Shown: piece by piece, positions 7,665 through 16,822 of the stretch | Position numbering within the stretch: the first letter of the stretch is position 1 | Layout of the letters: each line of letters begins with the position of its first letter | DNA from: Mycobacterium sp. AZCC_0083 | GTDB lineage: Bacteria; Actinomycetota; Actinomycetes; Mycobacteriales; Mycobacteriaceae | DNA: 64,000 nucleotides | Direction of reading: 5' to 3' | NCBI RefSeq assembly: GCF_014202335.1 | Contig: NZ_JACHGP010000002.1 | Location: 1-64,000 of the forward strand | Notes under the pieces: model-generated | Database searches by the model: none | Seen by the model: only the letters and a program-made list of their open reading frames with translations | What the model was told of the DNA's origin: nothing | Position numbers and translations under genes: made by a program

Positions 7665-9043
7665 CGTCAACCACGGCGCGACCGGCCGAGCTGACCGGGC
7701 GGATCGTCCGTGCGGGCGACGCCGATTACCCGGTCGCCAACGCGGGTTACAACCTGCTCTTCACCCACGATCCGAGGGTGATCGTGTTCGCCCAGCAGGC
7801 GCAGGACGTCGTCAACGCGCTGGCCTGGGCGCGGCGGAACGATGTCGCAGTCCGGGTGCGGAGCGGCCGTCACAACCTCGAGGGCTGGTCCAATGTCGAC
7901 GACGGGATCGTGATCGACGTTAGTGAATTGAAGTCGGCAACGGTCAAAACGGCGTCCCACACGGCGACCGTCGGCGCCGGGCTCAATCAGCTGGAAGCCG
8001 TAACCGAACTCGGCAAGGCCGGCTTCGCGGCGCCGACCGGCACCGAAGGAACCGTCGGCCTGGTCGGCGCCACCCTCGGAGGCGGCTTCGGACTCCTTAC
8101 CCGCAACTTTGGCATGGCATCGGACAACCTGATCGCGGCAGAGGTGGTGGTGGCGTCGAATGTCGATGGGGCGGAGGCGATCACCGTCGACGAGGAGAAC
8201 AACGCAGACCTGCTCTGGGCACTTCGCGGCGCTGGCAACGGAAATTTCGGCATCGTCACTTCACTGACGTACAAGATCCACCCATTGACGCAGACGATCT
8301 ACGTGACTGCGACGTGGCCGAGGCTCGACGACCTACCCGAGGTGTTCGACGCCTGGCAGCGCACGGCCCCCCATGTCGACAACCGGCTCACCAGCCAGCT
8401 CGAGATTCTGCGCGACAAGATCACGCTGATCGGCGTGCTCGCATCTGGGTCGGAGGAAGAGGCAACAGAGCTGCTCGCGCCAATTCTGTCCGTTGGCAGT
8501 CCCGCTGTCTCGACGACGAGCGCGAGCTGGTCCGACACCTACACGGGATTTCAGATATCGCCCGCCGAGGAGGCGGCGAACTGGAAGTTCTTCTCGCAGT
8601 TCGTCTCCGACCCGTTCCCCGCGAGAGCGATCGGGCTCGTGTGCGAGTACATGTCGAAGGCGCCCACGCCGGAGAGCAACTACTTCACCAATGCCTTCGG
8701 CGGAGCCGTCACGGACAGTGAACCCTCCGGCGGCTCGGCGTTCGCCCACCGCAACGCAATCTTCTACGCCGAACCAGGTGCGGGCTGGGGCGTTCGTGGC
8801 GGGACACCGGCCACGGCCGATCCACTGACTGCGAAGTGCCAGGCGTGGGTTGCCGACTTCCATCAGGCGATGGCGCCCTACGTGACTGGCGCCTACGCCA
8901 ATGTGCCGAATGCCGGCATAACGGACTGGGAGACCGCCTACTGGGGAGCAGGCGTCGACCGCCTGCGCGCGGTCAAGGCGAAGTACGACCCCACCAATGT
9001 GTTCAGCTTCGAGCAGAGCATTGCGCCCGCATCTCCCCTTTAG
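7661..9043 (+). CDS. FAD-linked oxidase, BBE/GOOX-like
   Basis: About 460 residues. The FAD-binding PCMH domain includes VRVRSGRHNLEGWS, whose His is the usual 8-alpha covalent FAD site, and GLVGATLGGGFGLLTRNFG. The C-terminus (YWGAGVDRLRAVKAKYDPTNVF) is the BBE domain. In bicovalent members a Cys precedes the glycine-rich loop (GTC); here the position reads GTEGTVG, so only the His linkage is expected. Such enzymes oxidise sugars, alkaloids or alcohols with O2. Translational coupling to the permease suggests it acts on the imported compound. Confidence 0.85.
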   Translation: MTSTTARPAELTGRIVRAGDADYPVANAGYNLLFTHDPRVIVFAQQAQDVVNALAWARRNDVAVRVRSGRHNLEGWSNVDDGIVIDVSELKSATVKTASHTATVGAGLNQLEAVTELGKAGFAAPTGTEGTVGLVGATLGGGFGLLTRNFGMASDNLIAAEVVVASNVDGAEAITVDEENNADLLWALRGAGNGNFGIVTSLTYKIHPLTQTIYVTATWPRLDDLPEVFDAWQRTAPHVDNRLTSQLEILRDKITLIGVLASGSEEEATELLAPILSVGSPAVSTTSASWSDTYTGFQISPAEEAANWKFFSQFVSDPFPARAIGLVCEYMSKAPTPESNYFTNAFGGAVTDSEPSGGSAFAHRNAIFYAEPGAGWGVRGGTPATADPLTAKCQAWVADFHQAMAPYVTGAYANVPNAGITDWETAYWGAGVDRLRAVKAKYDPTNVFSFEQSIAPASPL

Positions 9044-9082
9044 CAGTACGACGGGGACCCGTTGCGAGGCAGCCGAAGTCCA

Positions 9083-9433
9083 TCAGGCTGCCGGCGCCGA
9101 GGCCGGGACTGGAAGTGGAGCTGGGGCCGGGGCTCCGGGGGCAGGGACCTTGGGCAGCTTGTCCGGACAGTAGGCCTGCATTCCCAAGCCGATGATGATC
9201 TTCGTCTGGGTCTCGGTGTAGCCGATGGCTTGCATGTGGTCGACCTGGGCGACGAAGAGTTCGGGTGTTCCGTAGTTGTCACAGGCGTCGTGCGCATAAC
9301 CGATGAGCTTGTCGGGATCTCCGCCGAAGTTGCGTGCCTTGAGGATGGCGAGGTACTGGTCGTCCTCGGGGGTGGCATTGGCCACCGGGGCGAGGGCGAC
9401 CAGGGCCGCGACGGCGAAGATCAAGGCGCGCAT
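9083..9433 (-). CDS. Secreted DUF732 protein
   Basis: About 116 residues. The signal peptide RALIFAVAALVALAPVANA precedes TPEDDQYLAIL. The mature part has the DUF732 pattern of two Cys (HDACDNYG and MQAYCPDKL) framing about 45 residues, then a Pro/Ala-rich tail. DUF732 proteins are small secreted mycobacterial proteins of unknown function. ATG 9433 is used; a GTG three codons upstream is also possible. It is divergent from the FHA-protease gene, with a CRP-type palindrome between them. Confidence 0.8.
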   Translation of the reverse strand: MRALIFAVAALVALAPVANATPEDDQYLAILKARNFGGDPDKLIGYAHDACDNYGTPELFVAQVDHMQAIGYTETQTKIIIGLGMQAYCPDKLPKVPAPGAPAPAPLPVPASAPAA

Positions 9434-9509
9434 GGTGGTCACGATAGGACCCGGCGCATCGGCGTACGTCGGGATCGCAACGATCCCGATCGCGCCTGAA
9501 GGCGATCGA

Positions 9510-9525
9510 TGTGATGTACATCACA
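9510..9525. promoter_or_regulatory. CRP-type palindrome TGTGATGTACATCACA
   Basis: A perfect 16-base palindrome fitting the CRP consensus TGTGA-N6-TCACA. It lies between the divergent DUF732 gene and the FHA-protease gene, 77 bases from the former start and 144 from the latter. Mycobacterial Crp (Rv3676-type) recognises this class of site. Which promoter it controls is not visible. Confidence 0.6.
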
Positions 9526-9668
9526 TTCTACCTGTGAAGTGAACTGCCGCGGCGGTCGTCCACGTGTCCTTGACGGAGTTGCGCCAGACCGGGGGGTCTA
9601 CACCGTTGCACGACTGCGACGGCGACCATGGCGCGCTCCGGCTTTGACATCCGAGGGCGGGAATTCAC

Positions 9669-11663
9669 GTGTACAGACTCGAATTTAGTTCGGCAGGCGG
9701 CAGACCGACGTCGTTTGACGAGCAGCGGGTAGTGCGGATCGGACGTAGCCGCGACAGCGACATCGTGCTGGACAGCCCGAGCATTTCCCGCCGTCACGGT
9801 GAGCTGCGACCGACGGCGACGGGTTGGGATCTCGTCGACATCGGCAGTACCGGGGGCACGTGGATCAACGATCAGCGCGTCACGCACATGTCGCTCGGCG
9901 CGACGACGACGGTGCGATTCGGGGCCGTGAGAGATGGCGTCGGCGCGTACATCACCATCGCCCTACCGCAGATCTCGGCCGACGGACCGCCCGATGACGA
10001 AGGCACGGCGGTATTCGCCGATCAGCACACGGTCATGCTCTCCGATCAGCAGCGCACCCACATCTACGGCCACGGTGAATCCCAGGCGGATCAATCCGTC
10101 GACGGGTTACTGATTCGCACGCGAGACGGCGACAAGCGTTTCGATGCGGATAAACCCGTACGGATCGGCCGCGACGCACGATCGGACGTCGTCGCCGACG
10201 ACGCCGCCGTGTCCCGCCACCACGCGAACATCGGGCGACGATCCGACGGCTGGTGGTTCGTCGACCACTCCAACTCCGGGTCGTTCATCGACGGCGAACG
10301 TGTCAAGGAGAAGAAGTTCACCGAGCAGGCGGTGGTGCAACTCGGCCACCCGGACGCCGGATATCAGCTCACGCTGGTGCCGGTGGCCGACGTCGCATCG
10401 GCGCAGAAGGCGATCGTCGGCAAGCGTCGGCGCAGAACGGTCGCGCGTTGGGGAGCAGCCGCCGCGGCGGTGGCGGTGGTCGCTGGCGGGGTCACCGCGA
10501 CGGTGTTGTTGACCGGCGGAAGCACGCACGACAACACGCTCAGCGCTGCCAACCTGGCGCGGGCGAAGCGGGCCAGCGTGCAGATCATCGCATTCGACGC
10601 CAGCGGCCTCCCTGAGTGGACGGGTTCGGGGACGGTCATCGACTCCAAAGGACTGATCCTGACCAATGCGCACGTGGCCAAGCCAACTGCGAAGGGGCTC
10701 ACGGGCGGCGGCGTGGAAGATCATGATCCGTCCTTCCTCCAGGTGGCATTCGCCAAGGATGACAACACCCCCGCTGTAGCCAAATACCGTGCCACTCCAG
10801 TGGTTTCCGATGGTTACCTCGATTTGTCGGTGATCAAGATCGATGCGAATGCCGACGGCTCACCCCTGGACTCCGGCAAACTGGCACTGCCCGAACCGGT
10901 GCCGATCGGGAACAGCGACGCGTTGCAGACCGGCGACCGCATCACGGCGCTCGGATACCCGGCTCTCACCGGCGACGAACACGTCGTCGGTCCGCTGACC
11001 GTCACCAGTGGTGATGTCTCTGCCTTCAAACGCGACTACGGCACCAACACCGAACGGTTCTGGATCGACACGACCGAGCGGATCGCGCACGGCAACTCCG
11101 GGGGTGCCTCGATCAACTCCGCCGGCGAATTGATTGCCGTCAACACTCAGTTCCGTAAGGGACAGGAGGACGAACCGGCGGCTTCGTATCTGGTCAGGCC
11201 GAGTGTGCTCGCCGCCGACGTCATCAAGATCGCCCGCGACGGCGGCGACTCGAAATATGTTTCGCCCTACCTCGACAAGATCAAGCACCTGCCTGATGGA
11301 GCCACTGCGAAATCGGCCGGCTGGAACAAGGCTGGGCTCGAGAACGGTGATCCTCACGAGTGCGGGTCACTGCGCGATGAGAACGACCTCAACCATCTGA
11401 CTGGCGTCCAGCCTGGCGACGTCGTCCACGCGAGGTTCCTCGTCACCGGCGTCCCCGATGACACACCGTTCACCGTGGGCTTCGTGGACCCGAAGACGAA
11501 CGACATCCTCGGCGCAGTCGACGGGATCTGGATCTACGGCGAGTCCTCGATGTGCATCGGTCCACCCTATGAGATCTCCGCAGGGCTCAGTCAGGTCGTG
11601 GCGGTCATCGAGATCGGGTATCAAAGCGACTTGCAGGTGAGCAATGCAGTCGAATTCAGCTGA
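9669..11663 (+). CDS. FHA-FHA transmembrane HtrA-like serine protease
   Basis: 664 residues from GTG. The first FHA domain (about 20-90) has GRSRDSD and SISRRHGEL; the second (about 160-235) has GRDARSD and VSRHHANI. Both keep the Arg/Ser/His phosphothreonine-binding set. A basic stretch and a transmembrane helix (about 258-282) lead to an outside chymotrypsin-fold domain with His335 (TNAHVA), Asp385 (LDLSVIK) and Ser477 (HGNSGGA). No PDZ is obvious. The Ser/Thr kinase encoded 60 bases downstream is the likely phosphorylation partner, making a kinase-FHA-protease signalling set at the membrane. Confidence 0.88.
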   Translation: MYRLEFSSAGGRPTSFDEQRVVRIGRSRDSDIVLDSPSISRRHGELRPTATGWDLVDIGSTGGTWINDQRVTHMSLGATTTVRFGAVRDGVGAYITIALPQISADGPPDDEGTAVFADQHTVMLSDQQRTHIYGHGESQADQSVDGLLIRTRDGDKRFDADKPVRIGRDARSDVVADDAAVSRHHANIGRRSDGWWFVDHSNSGSFIDGERVKEKKFTEQAVVQLGHPDAGYQLTLVPVADVASAQKAIVGKRRRRTVARWGAAAAAVAVVAGGVTATVLLTGGSTHDNTLSAANLARAKRASVQIIAFDASGLPEWTGSGTVIDSKGLILTNAHVAKPTAKGLTGGGVEDHDPSFLQVAFAKDDNTPAVAKYRATPVVSDGYLDLSVIKIDANADGSPLDSGKLALPEPVPIGNSDALQTGDRITALGYPALTGDEHVVGPLTVTSGDVSAFKRDYGTNTERFWIDTTERIAHGNSGGASINSAGELIAVNTQFRKGQEDEPAASYLVRPSVLAADVIKIARDGGDSKYVSPYLDKIKHLPDGATAKSAGWNKAGLENGDPHECGSLRDENDLNHLTGVQPGDVVHARFLVTGVPDDTPFTVGFVDPKTNDILGAVDGIWIYGESSMCIGPPYEISAGLSQVVAVIEIGYQSDLQVSNAVEFS

Positions 11664-11723
11664 GCCGCTGCAGTATCGAAGTTGGCCGCAGAAGGCATCT
11701 GCGGTCGATGTGTTGGGGCCATC

Positions 11724-13415
11724 ATGGGTATGAGTCCGGGTTCTGTGTTCGCCGGCTATCGCATCGAGCGCCGGCTGGGTGTGGGCGGCATGGGCACTGT
11801 GTATGCGGCACGACATCCGCGCCTGCCCCGGCGGGTTGCTTTGAAGGTTCTGGGTGAGCACTTGGGTTCCGACCCCGAGTTCCGGGCGCGGTTCGAACGC
11901 GAGGCAGAGCTGGCGGCGCGGGTAGACCACCCCAACGTGGTCTCGGTGTATGACCGGGGCGTCGAGGGCGATCAACTGTGGATCGCCATGCAGTACGTCG
12001 ATGGAGTGGATGTTCACCAGCTGATCAAGCGAGGTCCGTCCGTGCTCACTCCCGGCCGGGCGGTTTTCATTCTCACTGAAGCGGCGAAGGGTCTCGACAG
12101 CGCCCACCGGCGTGGACTGTTGCACCGGGACGTCAAACCGGCGAACATCCTGGTCGCCGAGGACCCCGATGAAGGCGACCACGTCCTGGTCACGGATTTC
12201 GGCATTGCCCGCGCGCTGGAAGAGACGTCGGCGTTGACGAACGCAGGCTCGGTCCCGGCGACACTGCCGTTCGCATCGCCCGAGCAGATCGCCGGGCGGG
12301 AGCTGGACGCGCGCAGCGACATCTATTCGCTGGGCTGCACGTTGTACGTGATGCTGACAGGTTCGTTTCCGTTCCCTCGGGATTCGCAAATCGCCGTGAT
12401 GCACGCACATTTGACCGACCCACCGCCTCAGATCACTTTGGAGAATCCGTCGTTGCCGACGGAGATGGACGACGTAATCGCGCGGGCGATGGCCAAAGAT
12501 CCGGAGCACCGGTATCGGTCGTGCCGCGAGCTCGCAGCGGCGGCTCAGGCCGCGTTGCTGCGGTCAGGAAGCGGCGACGCGTCGAGCGCGGCGACGATGT
12601 TCGCCGCGGATTACCCGTCGTACCCGGACTCCTCGAATACCGCTGTCACTCGGCCCAATTCGATTATTGCTCCAGCACAGGCCGCGACGGCCTACGCCGG
12701 GTCGATGACGCCCGCGGATCTGGCCGACACCAGGATTCCCACCTCAGGTGCGTTGTCACCTGCGGCCACCGGGCACGCACCGCGTTCACCGGGAAGGAAG
12801 CGCGGCATGATCGTCGGCGCGGCCGCTCTGGCCGTGGTCGTCGGGCTGGTGGTGGCCGCAAGCCTGTTGCTGCGGGGCGGGCAGCCGCATGACACTCCCG
12901 TGGCAGCCACCTCGAGCGCGACGCCGACGCCGCCCACCGAACCTCCCGCCGGTCCATGGCAGGCCTACGAGTTCGTGGCCAAGGCCCTACCGGGTCTGAT
13001 GCCGGACTCGCCGTCCGGCACTGCCTATCAAGGGGCCACGTGTGAGCCCGTCGACATTCGGTTCGAGCCCATTGACGGGGTTGAAACGGCAGTGCCCATC
13101 GCACGACTCGCCTGCAGTCCCGCAACGGGTGCGCAGTCCAAGTACATCGCCAACTACATCGTCATCTGCAATAGCGACCACACTCCCCAGACGCTCGCAG
13201 GTGTCGCCGACACACTCACCGCCCCACAAACCGAACAGTGGTCGCGTGGTGGAGGGGCGGGTCAGATCATCTACGGAACCCACAACGGCGCCGGCGCCAT
13301 AGCCATCTCCTTCGACAGCCCGGCGCGAACCTTCTGTTCTGTCATCGCCAACGGAAACGACGGCACCAGCGGACAGGACGTGTACGACCACTGGTTCAAG
13401 GATGCTCCGCTGTGA
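11724..13415 (+). CDS. Transmembrane Ser/Thr protein kinase (Pkn family)
   Basis: 563 residues from ATG 11724 (ATG 11730 possible). The kinase domain has the glycine loop LGVGGMGTVYAA, Lys41, HRDVKPAN (Asp136), and TDFGIA. The P+1 loop is LPFASPEQ rather than the usual GT..Y.APEQ. A Thr/Ser/Pro-rich juxtamembrane stretch precedes a helix (MIVGAAALAVVVGLVVAASLL) and an outside domain of about 180 residues with several Cys. It lies between the FHA-protease and a lipoprotein in the same direction, so it may sense an envelope signal and phosphorylate the FHA protein. Confidence 0.9.
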   Translation: MGMSPGSVFAGYRIERRLGVGGMGTVYAARHPRLPRRVALKVLGEHLGSDPEFRARFEREAELAARVDHPNVVSVYDRGVEGDQLWIAMQYVDGVDVHQLIKRGPSVLTPGRAVFILTEAAKGLDSAHRRGLLHRDVKPANILVAEDPDEGDHVLVTDFGIARALEETSALTNAGSVPATLPFASPEQIAGRELDARSDIYSLGCTLYVMLTGSFPFPRDSQIAVMHAHLTDPPPQITLENPSLPTEMDDVIARAMAKDPEHRYRSCRELAAAAQAALLRSGSGDASSAATMFAADYPSYPDSSNTAVTRPNSIIAPAQAATAYAGSMTPADLADTRIPTSGALSPAATGHAPRSPGRKRGMIVGAAALAVVVGLVVAASLLLRGGQPHDTPVAATSSATPTPPTEPPAGPWQAYEFVAKALPGLMPDSPSGTAYQGATCEPVDIRFEPIDGVETAVPIARLACSPATGAQSKYIANYIVICNSDHTPQTLAGVADTLTAPQTEQWSRGGGAGQIIYGTHNGAGAIAISFDSPARTFCSVIANGNDGTSGQDVYDHWFKDAPL

Positions 13416-13458
13416 GGCCGGGCGGCACCAGCGGCAATTCGAGCAGGGGGAGCGAGCA

Positions 13459-14721
13459 ATGTTAGGTGCTATACCGCGGATCGTCGTGATGGCGGGAATC
13501 TCGACGGCGCTGCTGGCGGGGTGTGGCCACAGCGGCGGAACGGCGTCGCCTCCCGCGACGTCGTCGAAACCCAAACCGCCAGTGGTTGATCTGTCGACGC
13601 TGGACACCGGGAAGTACCTGACCATGCCCCGCAGGCTGGGGCAGGTGGCCTCCGAGGACGAAGGCCGGATGGCGGAGGCGATCCGGATGGCGGAGGCGGT
13701 GGCCGATCCGTTGGACGTCGATCCCGCTTTGGTCAAACTGACCGCTCTCAACCCGCTGACCACTCCGGCCGATGTCGCATCGAACATCTCGGCGACCGGT
13801 GAGGCAGTCGTCGCCCCGGTCCTCGCCAAGTACGGGATGCTCGCTGGACACTTGCTCATGGCGAGCAACACTGAGTTGGACCCGTCGAGTTCAGAAGCGC
13901 CAGATCAAGATCCGAAGACGGTGTTGATCATGGTGGCGCGATTCCCGGATGCGGCGGCGGCCAAGAACGCCGCGGTGGAGATGGATGCGGTGGACTTCGC
14001 AGTCAGCCGGGACAATGTTCCGGTTCCGGTAACGAAGTATCCTGCGGCCCACGGGCACTGGCGTCCGAACAGCCCGTCCATGGCGTCCACCCTCGCGCAT
14101 GACGTCTTCGTCATTCACCTGCTAGTGGCCAATCCGACTCCGAATCTGGATACGTTGACGGGAATGGTGGAGAAGACGTTCGATCTGGAAGTTCCGATGC
14201 TCGACCACTTTGAGCCGACCCCGGTCGATCGGATCGCGAAGCTCCCCAAGGATCCAGAGGGCCTTCTCGGCCGGTTGGTCGACCTCACCCCTGGGACTGA
14301 ACCGACGCTGTCGACCACGGTCGCCAGCTATGGACCGAATGGCGCCCGACAAGTCCAGAACGAGAGCGAGATGAAGGACCGGGCGTACGAGAATGCCGGG
14401 GTAGACCAGGCGGCCGTGTGGATCGACCCGAATTTAGGTGGCTCGAGCCTGCTCCGCGCGCGGGATCACGAGGCAGCGATCACGTTGATGGACAAGGAGA
14501 TCGCGACGGATGAAGACATCGGCCATCCCGTCGACGGTGTCCGGGGTCTCTCCGACTCGAAGTGCTTCGCGGTGAAGCCCGACGCGTCAACGGATGCACC
14601 GGGATTCAAGTTCGAGTGCTACGTGCTGTACGACCGTTATGTTGCCGGCGTGTATGGCGCCGACGAGGCGGACGCGCGACAGCGCGCGGCGGCGCAGTAC
14701 TCACTGCTGGCGACTCCGTAG
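13459..14721 (+). CDS. Lipoprotein, DUF7373-like
   Basis: 420 residues. ATG 13459 follows an AGGGGGA Shine-Dalgarno. The signal peptide ends in the lipobox LLAGC, so the mature protein starts at a lipidated Cys and sits on the outer face of the membrane. A Ser/Pro linker leads to a long alpha/beta domain with segments TVLIMVARFPDAAAAKNAA and YDRYVAGVYG, like the mycobacterial lipoproteins I know as DUF7373. The function is unknown. It follows the kinase by 43 bases and may belong to the same operon. Confidence 0.75.
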   Translation: MLGAIPRIVVMAGISTALLAGCGHSGGTASPPATSSKPKPPVVDLSTLDTGKYLTMPRRLGQVASEDEGRMAEAIRMAEAVADPLDVDPALVKLTALNPLTTPADVASNISATGEAVVAPVLAKYGMLAGHLLMASNTELDPSSSEAPDQDPKTVLIMVARFPDAAAAKNAAVEMDAVDFAVSRDNVPVPVTKYPAAHGHWRPNSPSMASTLAHDVFVIHLLVANPTPNLDTLTGMVEKTFDLEVPMLDHFEPTPVDRIAKLPKDPEGLLGRLVDLTPGTEPTLSTTVASYGPNGARQVQNESEMKDRAYENAGVDQAAVWIDPNLGGSSLLRARDHEAAITLMDKEIATDEDIGHPVDGVRGLSDSKCFAVKPDASTDAPGFKFECYVLYDRYVAGVYGADEADARQRAAAQYSLLATP

Positions 14722-14773
14722 GGTAACGAGTACCCGCCGTTCCGGCTTGGTGCCTGAGCAGCTCGGACACTCG

Positions 14774-15286
14774 TCATCCGCAGGCGACGCCGTCGCCGTC
14801 CGGGTCCAGGCCTGGGCGATAGCCGGGTTTACCGACGTGTAGCGGCGCCGCGCCTGCGGCACGCGCCGCTGCGCAACTCCCGTAGTACGCGCTCGACGGG
14901 ATCGGAGGCATTAGGAGTCCAACCGGTGGCAGAGGAGGCGGCGCTTCGATCGGCGGATACGACGTGGGAACCGGCGGTTCGAAGCGGGGGGCCGGGGGAG
15001 CCGCCACGACCGTCACCGTCGATATCGGCGGCGGGGCTGTGACCGTCACCGTCTTCGTTAGGATCGATGCCGCTGGTGTGGCAGTGTCGCCGCCGGAGCC
15101 AATGTTGCCAAGGAATCCCAACACGACTAGTCCGCCGACAATGCTGCCGACGATGATGAACACCCGTTTCTTGAATGACGATTTGGGTGGCGGCGATCCC
15201 CATTCTCGACCGTTCCAGTACGCCCGCCGCGCGGTGCCGGTCGGGTCTGGATACCAGCCAGGCGTCAGAGATGGCTGCGAAATCAA
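14774..15286 (-). CDS. DUF2510 membrane protein with C-terminal excalibur domain
   Basis: About 170 residues. The start is TTG 15286, chosen for the GGGGGAATCC ribosome site. Residues 6-28 (TPGWYPDPTGTARRAYWNGREW) are a DUF2510 domain. A basic segment and a transmembrane helix (FIIVGSIVGGLVVLGFLG) follow, then a Pro-rich extracytoplasmic spacer. The last 37 residues are an excalibur domain with two Cys and the calcium-loop DPDGDGVACG. This suggests a membrane-tethered, calcium-binding cell-surface protein. The partner is unknown. Confidence 0.8.
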   Translation of the reverse strand: MISQPSLTPGWYPDPTGTARRAYWNGREWGSPPPKSSFKKRVFIIVGSIVGGLVVLGFLGNIGSGGDTATPAASILTKTVTVTAPPPISTVTVVAAPPAPRFEPPVPTSYPPIEAPPPLPPVGLLMPPIPSSAYYGSCAAARAAGAAPLHVGKPGYRPGLDPDGDGVACG

Positions 15287-15547
15287 GGATTCCCCCGGGT
15301 GATGGTGCGCTGGCGTGGAGCCTACGGCGCACGATGCGTGGTTCGCTGGCGGTTCGCCAGATCTCACCGCGGAAGGCTCGGTCCGCGCATCCAATATTGA
15401 CTATGCCGTCAAGCCTGAACTGCAGTGATGGCAAGGTAAGAGAAAGCCGTCGCCCGTCGAAAGCCCGCCGAACTCCGTACCTGCACCATCGTCGGGAAAC
15501 GTTGCCAGTCACACCTACGTGGAGTGACATAGCGCACAATCAACGGC

Positions 15548-16027
15548 ATGCAGTTGATCGGCTACTCACCGCCGCAGGTAGACCTCGACGCCATCCCCGG
15601 GTTCCGCAGGGTCTTCACGTGGACCAGCGCCTCGGTGCAGCAAACGGCACTGCGGGTGGTCGCGTTGGCGACGCTGATCGACAGGGCGGGGTCCTTGCTC
15701 GACGACGTCGCCGAGCTCAGACGGTCCGCCGAGGTCATCGCAGGCAGTCTGTCCGAGCTCGGTGCCAGCGCGGCAGGAATCGACCAGAACGCGCGCGAGA
15801 TCGCCGACGAGATCTCGGGCCTGAGTACCGCGGCGCAGGGCATCGACACCCACGCCGAGAAGCTTGCCGTCGGCATCGACGAACTGGTCGCGATCCTGCC
15901 CACGCTGCAGCGGCTCACCGAGATCGTCGACCCGCTCGACAACACCGTCCTCCGACTCGGCAGGTTCGTGGACCGGCTACCCGGTAACCGTCGCGCGCAG
16001 CGCTCACCGCAGCCCTCGAAGGATTAG
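15548..16027 (+). CDS. Coiled-coil protein of unknown function
   Basis: 159 residues, predicted mostly helical. After an N-terminal segment (PGFRRVFTWTSASVQQTALRVVALATLID), residues about 50-140 are heptad-rich (LLDDVAELRRSAEVIAGSLSELG...). A basic end follows. There are no membrane segments strong enough to call and no enzyme motif. I do not recognise the family. It is convergent with the next gene, overlapping it by four bases. Confidence 0.6.
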   Translation: MQLIGYSPPQVDLDAIPGFRRVFTWTSASVQQTALRVVALATLIDRAGSLLDDVAELRRSAEVIAGSLSELGASAAGIDQNAREIADEISGLSTAAQGIDTHAEKLAVGIDELVAILPTLQRLTEIVDPLDNTVLRLGRFVDRLPGNRRAQRSPQPSKD

Positions 16028-16683
16028 ATGTAGTAGGTCTCGGTCCCCGTCGGGTAGCCGCCGCCGTCGGTGGCGATGTGAACGTGGTCGAAGTGATTGG
16101 CCGTCTCGTTGCCGTAATCCGCGGTCCAGCTCGGCGCGCCGATGCCGGGGTAGTAGCCCTGTCTCCAGATCACGTGGAGCACGCCCCAGCGTTTCGCGTT
16201 CGCCAGCGCCAATCCGGCGATCTGATTGCCGAGCTCGATCCCCTCGTCGCTGTGATAGTTCGGGATCATCACGTCGATTGCCAAACCGTTGGGGTGCCAT
16301 TTCAGGGCATCCTGCCGGTACCCGCCGATGGTGGTGATCTCGGGAAACATCACGCTGATGGCGCGGGCGGCCCGGATGGTGTGGACCTGCAACCCGTTCT
16401 CCGGCGCGATACCAGGCGGCAACGGAAACTGGAAGTTCGGCGCAGCAGCAGCCGCGGCGGGTGCGCTTGCCGCCAACAAGTCCGCCTCCGTGGGGCTGGC
16501 GACGGTTGGTGCGGTGGCAGGCGCAGATCCCTGGCTCGTCGGGGCGGCTGCGGGGGTCGCGTCGCAGCACCGAGACTCCGAATCTTGGGCATAGAACATG
16601 CCTGCGGACACGACGACCGAGGCCACGAGCGCCAACCAGCGTCCGCGGCCTTTGGCTAACACGCCTCTACCCACGAACAGCAC
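16024..16683 (-). CDS. Secreted protein with a D-Ala-D-Ala-peptidase-like C-terminal domain
   Basis: About 219 residues from GTG 16683 (GAAAGTAAG upstream); an upstream start near 16758 is possible. An N-terminal hydrophobic segment (WLALVASVVVSAGMF) acts as anchor or signal, and an Ala/Pro-rich linker follows. The C-terminal domain holds WHPNGLAIDVMIP and NHFDHVHIAT, with His and Asp as in zinc-binding M15/ARB_07466-type folds. Mycobacteria carry several such secreted proteins. Catalysis on peptidoglycan is possible but not shown. Confidence 0.65.
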   Translation of the reverse strand: MLFVGRGVLAKGRGRWLALVASVVVSAGMFYAQDSESRCCDATPAAAPTSQGSAPATAPTVASPTEADLLAASAPAAAAAAPNFQFPLPPGIAPENGLQVHTIRAARAISVMFPEITTIGGYRQDALKWHPNGLAIDVMIPNYHSDEGIELGNQIAGLALANAKRWGVLHVIWRQGYYPGIGAPSWTADYGNETANHFDHVHIATDGGGYPTGTETYYI

Positions 16684-16822
16684 CTTACTTTCACATTCGA
16701 CGCAGCGTGGCAATCTTCGCGCAGCGCGTCGTGGAGTAAGGGTGATCCTCGCCGTCAAGGGCGACGCGGCTCATCGCACCCGCTGATGCGAAACACCGTA
16801 CGGGGGTGGATGTGTCGAGGAA

